Shown here: piece by piece, positions 43,243 to 51,756 of the stretch | How positions within the stretch are numbered: position 1 is the stretch's first letter | Layout: every line of letters starts with the position of its first letter | DNA from: Chloroflexus islandicus | Lineage (GTDB): Bacteria; Chloroflexota; Chloroflexia; Chloroflexales; Chloroflexaceae | Direction: 5' to 3' | Assembly (NCBI RefSeq): GCF_001650695.1 | Contig: NZ_LWQS01000049.1 | Span: 129,777 to 193,776, forward strand | Length of the DNA: 64,000 nt | Notes under the pieces: generated by a model | What the model saw: only the letters and a program-made list of their open reading frames with translations | What the model was told of the DNA's origin: nothing | The model's database searches: none | Position numbers and translations under genes: made by a program

Positions 43243-44844
43243 ATGGCAACGTTTCCCCGCTGGCTTTGGATAGGGTTTGTAATCATATTCGTCGCTTGCC
43301 AAGCGCCGGTTTCGGCCCCGGCGCCAACGGCCGTGTCTCCAGCCGGCCCCACGGCGCCGGCATTGTCGCCTTCGGCTGTGCCAGTGTCGCCAACCGCAGC
43401 GCCAGCTAGCCCCATGATCGTGATCGATCCAAGCATGGCGCGTCCATTTGCCCGGGAATTGCTCGGCGCCAACGTTCCGGCATGGCTTAATCCATATCGG
43501 CTGAATGATGACACATTTATCAGCCGCACAGCCGAGCTCGGCCTGACGTTGTTACGGATGCCGGGGGGAAGCTGGAGCAATGCTTACGCATGGGCCGATT
43601 GTGAGACGGGTGGGGAAGGTTGCTATTGGCCGTGGGCGGCAAAGCCGTCTGATTTCCTCCGGTTTGCCCGTACAGTAAACGCCGAGATAATCTGGACGGT
43701 CTCGATCAACGGTTCAGCCCAAGAAGCGGCAGCGTTAGTGGCGTTTTTCAATGGCGCTATAGATGATGAACGGCCAATTGGGCCAGATTCGCGCGGGCGT
43801 GATTGGCAAACGGTAGGCCATTGGGCGCGGTTGCGCGCCGAAGTGGTGGGTCAAGAGCCGTTTCCGGTTCGCTACTGGGAAATTGGCAATGAAGTGTACG
43901 GCGCAAAACGCGAGGTAGGGCCGGATTGTTCAGAGTGGGGTTGGGAAGATGTCTGGACGTGCGATGCCGATGAATATCTGCGCGGCGCAACGTTTGACGG
44001 GGTAGCCTATGATGGGTATCTCGCCTTTTACGATGCGATGAAAGCGGTTGATCCCTCGATACAGATCGGCGCAGTCGGGGTGGAAAAGCCCGACGATTGG
44101 AGCAATTGGGGCAATCGCGTCATTGCCGGCGCTGGCGCGAAGCTTGATTTTTACGTTGTTCACTATTACCCGTACTTTCAACCGCCCGAAAACCCAGCCG
44201 GCGCGTTGCAGCAGCCGCAACGCAGTTGGCCGACGATCATGGCCGATCTGCGTGCCGCATTCGATCGCCATCTTGGCCGGCAAGTGCCGGTAGCTGTCAC
44301 CGAGTACAATCTCGTTTCATTTCAAGATAGCGATAACGGCCAATTAATGCGGCGCGCGGTGAATCTGTTCTTTATCGCCGATACTATCGGCCAGATGGCG
44401 GTTCACGGCGTTGCGATCGCCAATCAGTGGGATTTGGCGAATGGGCGAGCCTATAATGGCACTGACTATGGCTTGCTCGATGCCGATACCTTTGCGCCCA
44501 ATCCCCAATACTATGCCCTGCTGCTCTGGAGCCAGTTTGGTGATGAATTGCTGGACGTGCAGCATCCGTTTGATCCCGCTACGACATTGAGCGTGTATGC
44601 TGGCCGGCGCGCCGATGGCTCATTAACTCTGCTAGCGCTGAACAAGACCGATCAGTCGCTGACGGCCACGATGGCGTTGCCAGCCGGTGATTGGCAGATG
44701 TCTGCCACGGTGGTAAGCGCGACCGATTTGCTCGCCGAGACGGTGACGCTGGCCGAATCAGAAGCGTTGCTTGTCGCTAGCGGCGACTCTTATACCTTCG
44801 CGCCCTATACGCTGACGCTTCTCACATTTGCCATCCCCCAATAG
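43243..44844 (+). CDS. GH51/GH39-like glycosidase lipoprotein
   Basis: A 533-residue lipoprotein: signal peptide with lipobox Val-Ala-Cys (Cys about residue 19), a Pro/Ala/Thr-rich linker (about 20-58), then a TIM-barrel glycosidase of clan A type. The acid/base candidate is the Glu of TyrTrpGluIleGlyAsnGluVal (about 207-214) and the nucleophile candidate the Glu of ValThrGluTyrAsn (about 350-354). LeuArgMetProGlyGlySerTrpSerAsn near the N-terminus is also typical of alpha-L-arabinofuranosidase-like (GH51) proteins. A C-terminal beta-sandwich ends the protein. In this setting it may trim or release the exported polysaccharide at the cell surface. Substrate specificity is not determined. Confidence 0.8.
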   Translation: MATFPRWLWIGFVIIFVACQAPVSAPAPTAVSPAGPTAPALSPSAVPVSPTAAPASPMIVIDPSMARPFARELLGANVPAWLNPYRLNDDTFISRTAELGLTLLRMPGGSWSNAYAWADCETGGEGCYWPWAAKPSDFLRFARTVNAEIIWTVSINGSAQEAAALVAFFNGAIDDERPIGPDSRGRDWQTVGHWARLRAEVVGQEPFPVRYWEIGNEVYGAKREVGPDCSEWGWEDVWTCDADEYLRGATFDGVAYDGYLAFYDAMKAVDPSIQIGAVGVEKPDDWSNWGNRVIAGAGAKLDFYVVHYYPYFQPPENPAGALQQPQRSWPTIMADLRAAFDRHLGRQVPVAVTEYNLVSFQDSDNGQLMRRAVNLFFIADTIGQMAVHGVAIANQWDLANGRAYNGTDYGLLDADTFAPNPQYYALLLWSQFGDELLDVQHPFDPATTLSVYAGRRADGSLTLLALNKTDQSLTATMALPAGDWQMSATVVSATDLLAETVTLAESEALLVASGDSYTFAPYTLTLLTFAIPQ

Positions 44845-44864
44845 TGCAACAGAGGAGGAATGTG

Positions 44865-46106
44865 ATGCTTAGAGTATCGTTGTTAATGGTAGCAGTCATT
44901 ATGGTTCAGGCTCTGGTCCCTCCTCAAGGCGCCAGCGCTGAAATTCTCGATCCCGGCGCCGGCGGCTGCCCGATCAGTACGATCGTGGGTGGTGACAATC
45001 TGGTCCAAAACGGTGATTTTGCCCAAGGTGCGGTGGGCTTTACCTCAGGCTTGAGCAATCGAGGTCATGGCGTCTACCCTGATGACGCCAACGGCGGCGG
45101 TTTCTCGATCCAAACAGGTACCGTGGTCTATCCACCCTTCGAGGCCAATCCGTATCTTTATGGCCGCCCGTTTCCCGGCGATCCGCAGCGTGATGTGCCG
45201 CCGTCGAATACCTATTTCTACTCAAACCCGAGCGAAGCGAATTACCTCGCCGGCAATGGCCGGGTCAATTTGTGGACGCAGGTCGTGGCGGTAGCGCCCA
45301 ACACCACCTACAATTTCTTTGCCTATTTCGACAATTTGCTCGACCCGGTGAAGAGCGCCAATGGCACTGCCGATCCGCTTATCGAGCTGCGCGTCAATAA
45401 TCTATCAGTAGGTACGACGATAGTCCCCAAGACACCTGATCGCTGGGTGCCGATCCAATTTGCATTCACCACTGGCAACAATGTGACGAGCATCACCTTA
45501 CAGATTGATAGTTTGACCAACAGCACCTTTGGCGATGATTTCGCCATGACCCAAATTAACCTCAAGCAGTGCGTGAGCGGAATTGGCGTGGCGAAATATG
45601 TCTTCCCGCCGGTCGCCGCAACGCGCAACGGTGAAGAGGGTTTCCAGCTAGAGTACTGGATCACGTTCCGTAACTTGGGCGCTAATCCGGTAGCAGACAT
45701 ACAAGCAGTTGATGATCTCGCTACTGTGTTTGCCAGCGCCGAAGCATGGGAGGTTATTTCACTCAGCTCGGTGTCTGAGAGCGGGTTTGCCGTGTTGAAT
45801 GTCAATCCGTCATTTGACGGTCAGCACGACCTTGAACTATTGGCGGCCAATCAGAGTCTCGCTCCCGGCCAGCGCGCGCGTTTGCGCTTGGTCATTTGGG
45901 TGCAGCCGCCGCCGGGGCCGGTCGTGTTTCGGAATGTCGTCAATCTGGTTGCCCGCTCAGGCAATGTTACCATCACCGATGTCTCGATGCCCGGTTTTGA
46001 TCCTGATCCTAATCACAACGGCGATCCCAAGGAAGAGGATGAAATCGGCGCTACGATCTCCATCTTCTCGCCGTTTAAGTATTGGGTGCCGGTTGTGAGC
46101 CGGTAA
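44865..46106 (+). CDS. Secreted surface protein with DUF11-like domain
   Basis: A 413-residue exported protein. The signal peptide covers about residues 1-26. Residues about 45-215 resemble a carbohydrate-binding beta-sandwich (AsnLeuValGlnAsnGlyAspPhe start, AspArgTrpValProIleGlnPheAlaPhe middle). Residues about 235-380 are a DUF11-like module. The C-terminus ends PheLysTyrTrpValProValValSerArg, similar to the Tyr-Leu-Pro-Leu-Val tails of many Chloroflexota surface proteins. GAGGAGG is just upstream of ATG 44865. It follows the glycosidase gene by 20 bases, so the two are probably co-expressed and act on, or bind, the same surface polysaccharide. Confidence 0.72.
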   Translation: MLRVSLLMVAVIMVQALVPPQGASAEILDPGAGGCPISTIVGGDNLVQNGDFAQGAVGFTSGLSNRGHGVYPDDANGGGFSIQTGTVVYPPFEANPYLYGRPFPGDPQRDVPPSNTYFYSNPSEANYLAGNGRVNLWTQVVAVAPNTTYNFFAYFDNLLDPVKSANGTADPLIELRVNNLSVGTTIVPKTPDRWVPIQFAFTTGNNVTSITLQIDSLTNSTFGDDFAMTQINLKQCVSGIGVAKYVFPPVAATRNGEEGFQLEYWITFRNLGANPVADIQAVDDLATVFASAEAWEVISLSSVSESGFAVLNVNPSFDGQHDLELLAANQSLAPGQRARLRLVIWVQPPPGPVVFRNVVNLVARSGNVTITDVSMPGFDPDPNHNGDPKEEDEIGATISIFSPFKYWVPVVSR

Positions 46107-46111
46107 GCGCT

Positions 46112-46672
46112 TTACAGGAGATGACGAATTGGCTTGGCCGGCACGCCGCCAACCAATGTATTGGCCAGCACGTCACGGGTCACGACACTGCCGGCAGCGA
46201 TCACGCTGCCGGCGCCAATCGTGATGCCGGGTAACAGCAAGGCTCGCGCACCAATCCATGCGCCAGATTCAATGGCTACCGGTGCGGTGGTTAACGGGCC
46301 GGCGCGATGTTCGGCAGCGCCCATTGTATGCGAAGCGGTCAGAATCATCACTTCGTGACCAATACCCACGTGATCGGCAATCGTGATGCAATCGTTCAGA
46401 TCAAAAAAGCAATCAGTGTTGATAACACAATGTTGGCCGATCTGAAGCCGGCGGTGGATCGGGCCATAACCGTGGAGCCGTACCGGCCCCATGATGATCG
46501 TCCCGTGCCCGATAGCAAATCCAGCCCAGCGGAGCAGGCGCGAGCGCAGGCGCGCGGCAGTGTAGCGCGGCAGCAAGCGGATCAGGCCGTTCATAATCAG
46601 CAGGCGTGGCTGTAACGCTCCCAACTCTTCCTGCATAATCCGGCGCAGTTTGGCAAAACGTGTCTCAACCAT
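46112..46672 (-). CDS. Hexapeptide-repeat acyltransferase (WcaF/CysE-like)
   Basis: A 186-residue left-handed beta-helix acyltransferase. A basic, membrane-seeking N-terminal part (about residues 1-50) is followed by hexapeptide repeats including IleAlaAspHisValGlyIleGlyHis, an extended loop with SerHisThrMetGly (catalytic His candidate) and the closing GlyAlaGlySerValIleAlaAlaGlySerValValThrArgAspVal. It is probably an O-acetyltransferase that decorates the polysaccharide. ATG 46672 has AAAGG eight bases upstream; 46702 is an alternative. It is convergent with the surface-protein gene, five bases between stops, with no room for a separate terminator. Confidence 0.84.
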   Translation of the reverse strand: MVETRFAKLRRIMQEELGALQPRLLIMNGLIRLLPRYTAARLRSRLLRWAGFAIGHGTIIMGPVRLHGYGPIHRRLQIGQHCVINTDCFFDLNDCITIADHVGIGHEVMILTASHTMGAAEHRAGPLTTAPVAIESGAWIGARALLLPGITIGAGSVIAAGSVVTRDVLANTLVGGVPAKPIRHLL

Positions 46673-46987
46673 AGTGCTGCCTTTGCTTTCTTTTTTGATC
46701 ACAATTGCTATTGTGCCATATCGATTCGGTAGATGCTATAGGATGATGTTAGTCTGACGAAACTGTCAAGCTTGCGGTTGATGTGCTAAACTTCTGTTGC
46801 GCATACGTATGAAAGATATATGCCATTCTAATGAGCTAGGTTGTGCTGTGACGGCGTCTAAGCCGGGGTGACTAAATGAAGAATTAACAAGCTGCCTTTC
46901 ACGCAAAGCAATGCCATGATTTGGTATGATGCCAGTGGCGTGAACGATGCGTCGTTCGCTTGCTTATGAGGAAGAGGAAAATGCCGT
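46673..46987. promoter_or_regulatory. Divergent gap with extended -10 for the wzz operon
   Basis: A 315-base, AT-rich gap between the acyltransferase and the Wzz-like gene. TGGTATGAT at 46922-46930 is an extended -10 element 58 bases before the Wzz-like start. No gene or repeat is seen in the rest. Confidence 0.4.
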
Positions 46988-48034
46988 ATGGTACGCTTGA
47001 TCATCCTCCGGTTACTAGAGAGCTTTTTCCGGCGCCCGTTGCTCAGCCTCGCTCCATTTGTGGTGGCGCTGGCGTTGGGCGCTGGTTACATCTTGCTCTC
47101 GCCGCCGGAATATCTCTCGAGCGGCAAGATCTACATTGAGAAAGACAGCCTGCTCGCTTCGCTGACCTCATCGAATAGCGATGCCTCGTGGTGGGTGACG
47201 CCAGCGCAGGCAACTGCGAACGAGCTGGGTGAGTTGCTGGCTACCAACGCCTTTGTGCGTTCGGCAATTCAGCAAACCAAACTCGAACCACTGATGGCTG
47301 GCGGCCCGGAAGTGGTATGGGAGACCTTTACCTTCTTCCGCGAAACGATTAGTATCAATCCACTTGGGGACAAACTGGTTGAGATTCGGGCTACGACCGA
47401 TGATCCCGAACTCTCGTATCAGATGGTTGTGGCCACCATGGATACCTATCTGAAGTGGAAGTTGAACAATGATTTTCAAGAAAGCATCGCCGCGCAGAAG
47501 TTCTTCGAGAGTCTGATCGCGCCTTATCAAGCTGATGTTGATAAGACCCGGCAGGCGCTGATCGATTTTCTCAGCGCTAATCCTGAACCAGTGCGTGGTG
47601 AACGTCCGCCCGGTGAGCAATTTCAGCTCGATCAGTTGCAGGCAGCGCTAGCCCGGGCCGAAGAACGGCTCAGTGCTGCGCAGGAAAACGAAGAGAGCGC
47701 CCGGTTGGCCTTGGTGAAGAACGAGAGCTTGATCAGGCAGACGTATCAAATCGTCGATCAGCCGGAAATTCCGCAGAAGGCTGAGTTCTCGCTGACCGGC
47801 TTTATCAAGAATATGATCATCTTTGTCGCAATTGGCATCTTCTTGTCGGCGAGCTTGATCGGGGGCGGCGCGCTGCTTGACCGCAGCTTGCGTTTCCCAG
47901 TGGATGTGCGTCACGGGCTTCAGGTTCCACTGTTGGCGCTCGTGCCGCTCAGCAGTGAAGCAATGCCGCCGGCATCGGTTACGGCAGCCGTGTCGGAAGT
48001 GGAACGGACTGCACTCCAGCCGCAGGAAGTTTAA
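46988..48034 (+). CDS. Wzz-like polysaccharide chain-length/co-polymerase protein
   Basis: A 348-residue protein with a membrane segment at each end (about residues 17-37 and 270-293) and a long, largely helical extracytoplasmic domain between them, including a coiled coil (about 205-245). This is the polysaccharide co-polymerase (Wzz/CpsC) layout. It lacks a fused kinase domain; the CpsD-like protein is encoded by the next gene, as in Gram-positive CpsC-CpsD pairs. It would set the chain length of the product made by the Wzy-like polymerase. An extended -10 is present 58 bases upstream. Confidence 0.82.
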   Translation: MVRLIILRLLESFFRRPLLSLAPFVVALALGAGYILLSPPEYLSSGKIYIEKDSLLASLTSSNSDASWWVTPAQATANELGELLATNAFVRSAIQQTKLEPLMAGGPEVVWETFTFFRETISINPLGDKLVEIRATTDDPELSYQMVVATMDTYLKWKLNNDFQESIAAQKFFESLIAPYQADVDKTRQALIDFLSANPEPVRGERPPGEQFQLDQLQAALARAEERLSAAQENEESARLALVKNESLIRQTYQIVDQPEIPQKAEFSLTGFIKNMIIFVAIGIFLSASLIGGGALLDRSLRFPVDVRHGLQVPLLALVPLSSEAMPPASVTAAVSEVERTALQPQEV

Positions 48035-48147
48035 CAATGGCCGGTTAGAGCGTTCCTACTGCTAACGCAGGAGATTACTGAGGAAGCTCGCTCTTTACCA
48101 TGCCAAATTGCGCCTTGAATAGGTGTATGCATAATGAGGAAGAAGAT

Positions 48148-48927
48148 ATGTTGAAATTACGAAAAAATGCTGCTGCCGTTGCGCCATCTGAGTTGCCGTT
48201 AGCGATCGAGGTTGCTGACAGCACATTGCGCCGCGTCTTTGCCGGCCCACAGGTGAGCCAACTGCGCCGGATGTTGACTGATTTGTTTGTTAGCCAGCGG
48301 TTGCCCAACCGGATCGGCTTTGCGTCGGCGTTGCGCGGTGAGGGGGTAAGCTATATCACTTTAGCTAGTGCGGTAACGCTGGCCCACGATACCGGTAAGC
48401 GGGTCTGTGCTGTCGAACTCAACTGGCTGGCGCCGGGGATGCTGGCTAATCTTAATCCGCCGCCGTCGTTGGCGGGACGAAAACGGCGTGGCCCGGCTCC
48501 GCCGCCAGCGCCGTTGCCTGCACTGCCCGGTATCGCTGAGGTATTGCGCGGGAAAGCGTCGCTCGATGAAGTCTTGTTGGCGACGAACCACGCCGGTTTG
48601 TGGTTGTTGCCGGCCGGTACAGCCACGATTGAGCAACGTCCGTTGCTGGCCCGCAGCGCCGAATTGCGCGCGTTGATCGATACGCTCAGCGAGCGGTTTG
48701 ATTATGTGTTGCTCGATTTGCCGGCAGTGCTGGAGGTCAGCGATACCTTGGCATTGGCAGCTTTGGCTGACGCATGTGCGTTGGTAGTGCGCCATGGGGT
48801 GACGCCGATCACCGACGTGCAACGTGCGCTGAGCGATATTCAGCATGTGCCGGTGTTAGGAGTGATCCTTAATCAGGCCCATATCGCTACCCCGCGCTGG
48901 ATCCATCGCCTCATTCCACAGGAGTAA
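48148..48927 (+). CDS. CpsD/CapB-like protein with degenerate P-loop
   Basis: A 259-residue protein of the bacterial tyrosine-kinase (BY-kinase) fold. The frame AlaSerAlaLeuArgGlyGluGlyValSerTyr (about residues 59-69) aligns with the Walker A motif SerAlaxxxGlyGluGlyLysSerThr, but the Lys is Val67 and the Thr is Tyr69. The A' motif is GluLeuAsnTrp instead of AspAlaAspxArg, while Walker B AspTyrValLeuLeuAspLeuPro is nearly kept. No Tyr-rich tail is present. It is therefore unlikely to hydrolyse ATP in the normal way and may only serve as a structural partner of the Wzz-like protein. ATG 48148 follows GAGGA; the frame to 48100 is not needed. Confidence 0.75.
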   Translation: MLKLRKNAAAVAPSELPLAIEVADSTLRRVFAGPQVSQLRRMLTDLFVSQRLPNRIGFASALRGEGVSYITLASAVTLAHDTGKRVCAVELNWLAPGMLANLNPPPSLAGRKRRGPAPPPAPLPALPGIAEVLRGKASLDEVLLATNHAGLWLLPAGTATIEQRPLLARSAELRALIDTLSERFDYVLLDLPAVLEVSDTLALAALADACALVVRHGVTPITDVQRALSDIQHVPVLGVILNQAHIATPRWIHRLIPQE

Positions 48928-48930
48928 GGC

Positions 48931-49074
48931 ATGAAGTTCTTTGTTGGTTTTTTGGTGTTGTGCCTATTTATCGGTGTACTGACACCGCATTGGCGCATGC
49001 GTGATCTGGTGCCGCTGATAATCGTGTTGAGCGCCGCGGTGGTTGCCGCCTACTACTTCTTTAACCTCATTTGA
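48931..49074 (+). CDS. Small two-segment membrane protein in the EPS operon
   Basis: A 47-residue frame starting at ATG 48931, three bases after the CpsD-like stop, with ACAGGAG eight to ten bases upstream. The product has two hydrophobic segments (residues 3-17 and 27-46) joined by a short ThrProHisTrpArgMetArgAsp turn. No family is recognised. Its tight spacing and good ribosome site argue for a real gene; it could help the Wzz/Wzy complex in the membrane. It is shorter than most gene-calling cut-offs and easily missed. Confidence 0.6.
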   Translation: MKFFVGFLVLCLFIGVLTPHWRMRDLVPLIIVLSAAVVAAYYFFNLI

Positions 49075-49099
49075 CTGGTATCAAGGCCAGTGTGTCATT

Positions 49100-50635
49100 A
49101 TGCTCGATCTGCTCGTCCCCCGCTATCCCGATGTCATGACCGTAGCCCGCCGTAACGAACGGCGCTGGTGGATTCTGTTCATGGCCGTGGTGGCGTTAAC
49201 TGGCGTGGTGATGCTCTTGTTACGCCGCCGGATGGCGCCCGAATCGGTGCTGGCCTTTTTACTGTTCGGTGGTGTGCTGCTAGCGACTGCGATCCAACCG
49301 CGCTTCGGCCTGTATGCCATTCTTGGTTTGACCCTGTTTGGCGATCGCTCGCTGCACCCGTGGTATCCCTTCACCAAGAATCTGTCCAGTCTCGAGTCGA
49401 TCATGTATGTGTCCGACTCGTTTTCGTTTAGCCCGCAAGAGCTGACGATTGTTTGGACGCTGGCGGTATGGTTTGTGCGGGCGGCGGCGGAACGGCGCTT
49501 ACGGATTCACTTTGGCCCGCTCTTTTGGCCAGCAGCGATCTTTTGGGTATTTAACGTGATTGGGCTTGCGTATGGGTTGGCCAATGGCGGCAATCGCGTG
49601 ATTGCGCTCTGGGAAGTGCGTTCGATCTTTTACTTGCCGCTCATGTTGCTGTTGGCGAGCAATCTGATTGAAACACGCGCCCAATTGAATACGCTCTTTT
49701 GGGTTGCGACCGTGGCCTTGTTTGCCAAGGGGGTGGCCGGCGTTTGGTATGTGCATGATGTGTTGAAGTGGGATTTGGAGGGGGTGGAGCGGATCGCCGA
49801 GCATGCCATGTCGATCCACTTCAATTTCTTCTTTGTGCTCTTGATTGCGGCGTGGCTGTATTACGATAGCGCATCCCGCCGTTTTGCGATGGTCTTGATG
49901 GCGCCGTTTGTGCTGTTTAGCCTTGTCGCCAATTTTCGCCGCGCTGGCTTTTTGACCTTGGGGATGGCAATTGGCTTGATTGTGTTGCTGCTTTATCTCG
50001 AACATCGTCGCCTGTTTTATCTGATTGCGCCAACAGGCGCAATAGCAATGGCGGCATATTTGATGATCTTCTGGAACAATGAGGGGCCACTCGGTATATT
50101 AGCTCGGGCTGTGCGCTCAGTGATCGGCCAACCGAGCGCTCGTGATGCAGCCTCGAATATCTATCGGGATTTGGAAAATATTAATATTATGTTCACCATT
50201 CGCCAAGCGCCGTTAACCGGCGTTGGTTTTGGCAATAAGTTTTACATGATTGTGCCGATGCCTGATATTAGCTTCTTTGAATGGTGGGAATATATCACGC
50301 ATAACTCGATTATGTGGGTTTGGATGAAGATCGGTGTGATCGGATTTTACGCACTCATCCTCCTATTAGCGCTTACCATGCTCTACGGGGCGCGGATGGT
50401 GCGATTAATGCCGCGTGGCCAATTGCGAGTGTTTGCGCTTACTGCGACCCTCTATATTTTTACCCACTTTGTCTATGCCTACGTTGACATGTCATGGGAA
50501 GGTGGCAGTATGGTGTTTGTCGGCACGATGATGGGTGTGATCAATGCCTTGCCGCAGATTGCTGCCGGTAAGCCAGCGCCGGTGTGGCCATGGCGTGTCT
50601 TCGCGCCGCAACGCGCTGATCGTGACGCAGGTTAG
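49100..50635 (+). CDS. O-antigen ligase/polymerase-like (Wzy) membrane protein
   Basis: A 511-residue protein with about eleven to twelve membrane segments. The extracytoplasmic loop between about residues 320 and 400 contains ThrGlyValGlyPheGlyAsn and, further on, ThrHisAsnSerIleMetTrpValTrp, which match the Wzy_C/WaaL pattern (Gly-x-Gly-x-Gly and His-Asn). Members polymerise or ligate lipid-linked repeat units on the outer face of the membrane. ATG 49100 is the start used; the open frame to 49043 overlaps the small membrane protein gene. It closes the plus-strand operon with the Wzz-like and CpsD-like genes. Confidence 0.82.
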   Translation: MLDLLVPRYPDVMTVARRNERRWWILFMAVVALTGVVMLLLRRRMAPESVLAFLLFGGVLLATAIQPRFGLYAILGLTLFGDRSLHPWYPFTKNLSSLESIMYVSDSFSFSPQELTIVWTLAVWFVRAAAERRLRIHFGPLFWPAAIFWVFNVIGLAYGLANGGNRVIALWEVRSIFYLPLMLLLASNLIETRAQLNTLFWVATVALFAKGVAGVWYVHDVLKWDLEGVERIAEHAMSIHFNFFFVLLIAAWLYYDSASRRFAMVLMAPFVLFSLVANFRRAGFLTLGMAIGLIVLLLYLEHRRLFYLIAPTGAIAMAAYLMIFWNNEGPLGILARAVRSVIGQPSARDAASNIYRDLENINIMFTIRQAPLTGVGFGNKFYMIVPMPDISFFEWWEYITHNSIMWVWMKIGVIGFYALILLLALTMLYGARMVRLMPRGQLRVFALTATLYIFTHFVYAYVDMSWEGGSMVFVGTMMGVINALPQIAAGKPAPVWPWRVFAPQRADRDAG

Positions 50636-50911
50636 GTGCGCAGCGCATCAGTATGGACAGGCAATGCCGCCGGGGGACGCGGTGCTATGGCGCAGGTCGC
50701 GGTATACTGAGCATGGGCTTTGGCTGCGATTACGCACTGATGTTTTTGCCCATGCGTAACCATTGCCCAAACCTTGCCAGATATTGTTGACGGATCCGTG
50801 CGGCCCGTGTGCTCCCTTCCCTTCTGCCGGGAGCGGAGAACGCTTCGAGCGGGCCGCAGCAATCGTTGGGTCGCTCGTGACGGTTTGTGGCACTCTAACC
50901 CAGAGGATCGT
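50636..50911. promoter_or_regulatory. Gap with candidate -10 before the lipoprotein gene
   Basis: A 276-base gap with TATACT at 50702-50707, and a GCTCCC/GGGAGC stem at about 50809-50833. The open frame from 50774 has no ribosome site and is not taken as coding. The transcript of the lipoprotein gene may begin within this gap. Confidence 0.3.
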
Positions 50912-51712
50912 ATGCGTGTGCGGCTTGTCTGTCTATTCCTCTGCCTGCTGATCATTCTTGCCGGATGTGGCCGCCGTGTGAGTGTTGAGGTGCTCACTCC
51001 CGTTGCGCCGACACCTACCATTGCCCCTTTTTTTCAAGAACGTCCAACCGCAACCTTGTTCGTGCCCCCGCCTACCCATACTCCTTTGCCCACACGTCCG
51101 CCGGCCACGCCAACGCCGGTGGCAAGCACTCATAATGACGTGAGCAACTTTCAGATCGTGCCGGTCTACCGTGACAGTCTTAGTCCGGGTTGGAGCATGG
51201 ATAACAGTGCGTTGCTGAGCAGTTTGGCGCTAACTCAAACGCAGGTGGTAGCGTTGGGCCGGGCCGCGATTGCGGTCACACCGAGCGAGAGCACCGGCAT
51301 CCTCTTCTTTACCCTCACCCGCACAAGCGGGATTGAGTTGCGGCGTGATCGCGTCGCAGCGCTGCGTTTTCGGTTAAGCGGCGGCGCAACTCCGATCGCA
51401 AACGATGCAATGACGGTTTCAGTGGTGGGGAGCAATCGGGTGCCGTATTGGGTGCCGAATGATGATTCGGTGTCGATCGAGGGGCGTGTCACCAATAGCG
51501 CCGAGCCGCTCTTCCCTGAAACCCGCCTCTACTTTCTTGGGCTTAACCGCGCGATTGCGCCGGGTGAGTGGGCCGAGATTTACGTGTGGCTAGATGATCT
51601 GATTTACGAACCGCAATACACCTACGTGACCGGTTTTTACCTCAAAACGAGCAGCGATCTCGTGCCGCAATATTACGTCGATCAGATCGAATTCCTCGTT
51701 CGCGCGCCGTAG
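50912..51712 (+). CDS. Lipoprotein of unknown function
   Basis: A 266-residue lipoprotein: signal peptide with lipobox Leu-Ala-Gly-Cys (Cys about residue 19), a Thr/Pro-rich linker (about 30-70), then an all-beta domain (about 75-266) with AspSerLeuSerProGlyTrpSer at its start and AspGlnIleGluPheLeu at its end. The end recalls carbohydrate-binding or galactose-binding sandwiches, but I cannot assign a family. ATG 50912 has AGAGG upstream and begins the signal peptide. Its TAG stop lies inside a 32-bp palindrome. Given its place it may bind the exported polysaccharide. Confidence 0.65.
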   Translation: MRVRLVCLFLCLLIILAGCGRRVSVEVLTPVAPTPTIAPFFQERPTATLFVPPPTHTPLPTRPPATPTPVASTHNDVSNFQIVPVYRDSLSPGWSMDNSALLSSLALTQTQVVALGRAAIAVTPSESTGILFFTLTRTSGIELRRDRVAALRFRLSGGATPIANDAMTVSVVGSNRVPYWVPNDDSVSIEGRVTNSAEPLFPETRLYFLGLNRAIAPGEWAEIYVWLDDLIYEPQYTYVTGFYLKTSSDLVPQYYVDQIEFLVRAP

Positions 51713-51738
51713 GGGCACACGGCCGTGTGCCCCTACGG
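51707..51738. terminator. Perfect 32-bp palindrome between convergent genes
   Basis: Arms CCGTAGGGGCACACGG and CCGTGTGCCCCTACGG are exact reverse complements with no loop; the left arm covers the lipoprotein stop codon. A third arm, CCGTGTGTCCCTACG, follows at about 51752. It likely ends transcription from both sides. A related element with the same layout is at 57393-57437. Confidence 0.65.
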
Positions 51739-51756
51739 CTACACCGCCGTGTGTCC

